NCBI RefSeq assembly: GCF_036985595.1
Contig: NZ_BTPU01000001.1
Location: 83,421 to 147,420 of the forward strand
Origin: Vallitalea maricola
Lineage (GTDB): Bacteria > Bacillota > Clostridia > Lachnospirales > Vallitaleaceae
Direction of reading: 5' to 3'
DNA length: 64,000 nucleotides
This document shows, in pieces, positions 63,330-64,000 of this stretch; within the stretch, counting starts at the first letter, position 1, and each line of letters begins with the position of its first letter. Both the position numbers and the translations under genes were made by a program. Under the pieces are notes generated by a model. The model made no database searches. It was not told where the DNA came from and saw only the letters and a program-made list of their open reading frames with translations.

Positions 63330-63683
63330 TTATCTTTTTAAAATATGTTGTTCATGAATAGAATTTTTTCCATCTGTATTGTTTTGACCATGTATTTCTT
63401 CTGTATGACAAACTGTACCTTCTAAAGTACTATCTATATAATTAGCAGTGATTTTCAAGAATTCAAGTAAATCTTCAAGAGATTGTTTGCTTGTCATAAT
63501 AGATTCTATTAATTTCTCGTTTTCATCACTTTTTATATTGTGCATAAACATGGGGTCAGTGACTTTGTTGATAAGGACTCGTATTTTATTTGATGTTTCT
63601 TCGGATTTACTTTTAAATTGTATACTTTCAATATAGAGACTTTCTAATAATTCAGGGTCTAATAATTTGGCTTTACCACCCAT
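63330..63683 (-). CDS. Small helical protein of unknown function
   Basis: 117 residues from ATG 63683, with AAGGAAG 8 nt upstream; a longer frame from 63740 would overlap the preceding gene by 41 nt and has no ribosome site. Starts 'MGGKAKLLDPELLESLYIES', mostly helical and charged, with a polar, disordered tail ('TEEIHGQNNTDGKNSIHEQH'). No signal peptide or membrane segment. It lies 16 nt after the gene at 63700 and about 78 nt before the TadZ-like gene, so it belongs to the same transcript. Not recognised; it may be a structural or adaptor protein of that system. Confidence 0.65.
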   Translation of the reverse strand: MGGKAKLLDPELLESLYIESIQFKSKSEETSNKIRVLINKVTDPMFMHNIKSDENEKLIESIMTSKQSLEDLLEFLKITANYIDSTLEGTVCHTEEIHGQNNTDGKNSIHEQHILKR

Positions 63684-63699
63684 AGGTATATCTTCCTTT

Positions 63700-63975
63700 C
63701 TATTTGACTTCTGTATTTGATTCAGGGTTATCAAGTTCAATAGGTATATTTTTTCTTATATCTTTAAATTCTTGTTTTAATATTAGAGCGTCATGTTCTA
63801 CTAATATTATTGAATCTAATAGACGTTTTAGAAATGCTAGTTCAACTTTATCGTATGTAGTTTCTATCTTATTTCGAAAGCCTTTTGAAGAATCTATAAT
63901 ATCTCCTATAAGTTTGCTGATGTCTTCAAGGGTATTGTAGGCTTCTGTGTTAGTTGACAATAATTTTTCTGGCAT
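63700..63975 (-). CDS. Small helical protein of unknown function
   Basis: 91 residues; ATG at 63975 with GGAGAG upstream. All-helical, amphipathic ('EAYNTLEDISKLIGDIIDSSKGFRNKIETTYDKVELAFLKRLLDSII'), without WXG, signal peptide or membrane segment. In length and helicity it recalls WXG100-like or coiled-coil adaptor proteins, but no signature supports that. It is probably the middle of an operon that begins right of the window and continues into 63330-63683 and the TadZ-like gene. Confidence 0.65.
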   Translation of the reverse strand: MPEKLLSTNTEAYNTLEDISKLIGDIIDSSKGFRNKIETTYDKVELAFLKRLLDSIILVEHDALILKQEFKDIRKNIPIELDNPESNTEVK

Positions 63976-64000
63976 ATGATTCTCTCCTCGTATAATAAGT

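Overview
The window comes from a low-GC Gram-positive, most likely an anaerobic member of Clostridia. The grounds are A+T-rich sequence, AGGAGG-type ribosome sites, GTG and TTG starts, SLH-anchored surface proteins, a walRK-yycHI locus, a type-2 galT and a GEMM-I riboswitch. The codon style and SLH/Ig repertoire resemble Vallitalea or Lachnospirales, but that is an impression, not a search result.

Layout. 1-0.9 kb: the end of one gene and one complete gene for small secreted proteins with a single Ig-like domain. 0.9-6.4 kb: a Leloir galactose cluster (LacI-type regulator, galK, galE, galT) with two copies of a long dyad repeat. 6.4-32.4 kb: a surface-protein island. It holds two paralogous giant SLH/Ig S-layer-type genes, two smaller SLH genes, a sortase-anchored adhesin behind a c-di-GMP-I riboswitch, a frameshifted PPC-domain gene and a further SLH/Ig protein on the minus strand. 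32.9-42.9 kb: cell-envelope control and synthesis (M23 peptidase with LysM and G5, WalR, WalK, an unknown secreted protein, YycH, YycI, MurA, RlmH). 42.9-52.6 kb: mixed housekeeping genes (WYL regulator, alpha/beta hydrolase, two RNA methyltransferases, DUF4003-like protein, orphan response regulator, AI-2E family permease, HAD protein, PspC, ferritin-like protein). 52.8-64 kb, all minus strand: a 2242-residue glycine-rich secreted protein, an SLH protein, a decayed copy of part of the giant gene, a TadZ/CpaE-like protein with a coiled-coil insertion, and two small helical proteins. This last block looks like the edge of a surface-appendage or secretion locus that continues past the window.

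How it fits together. The strongest unexpected signal is regulatory. Perfect matches to the WalR box (TGTWAH-N5-TGTWAH, either strand) lie upstream of both giant S-layer-type genes at the same distance (15 nt) from the -35 element, next to the M23 peptidase promoter, and inside the wal operon itself. This suggests one WalRK circuit coordinating peptidoglycan cutting with S-layer supply. The adhesin appears to be controlled separately: c-di-GMP riboswitch (predicted ON), a Fur-like 7-1-7 box and a hairpin that can hide the ribosome site.

Limits: all calls are made by eye from sequence and family knowledge. No database search, folding program or alignment was run. Domain boundaries are approximate.
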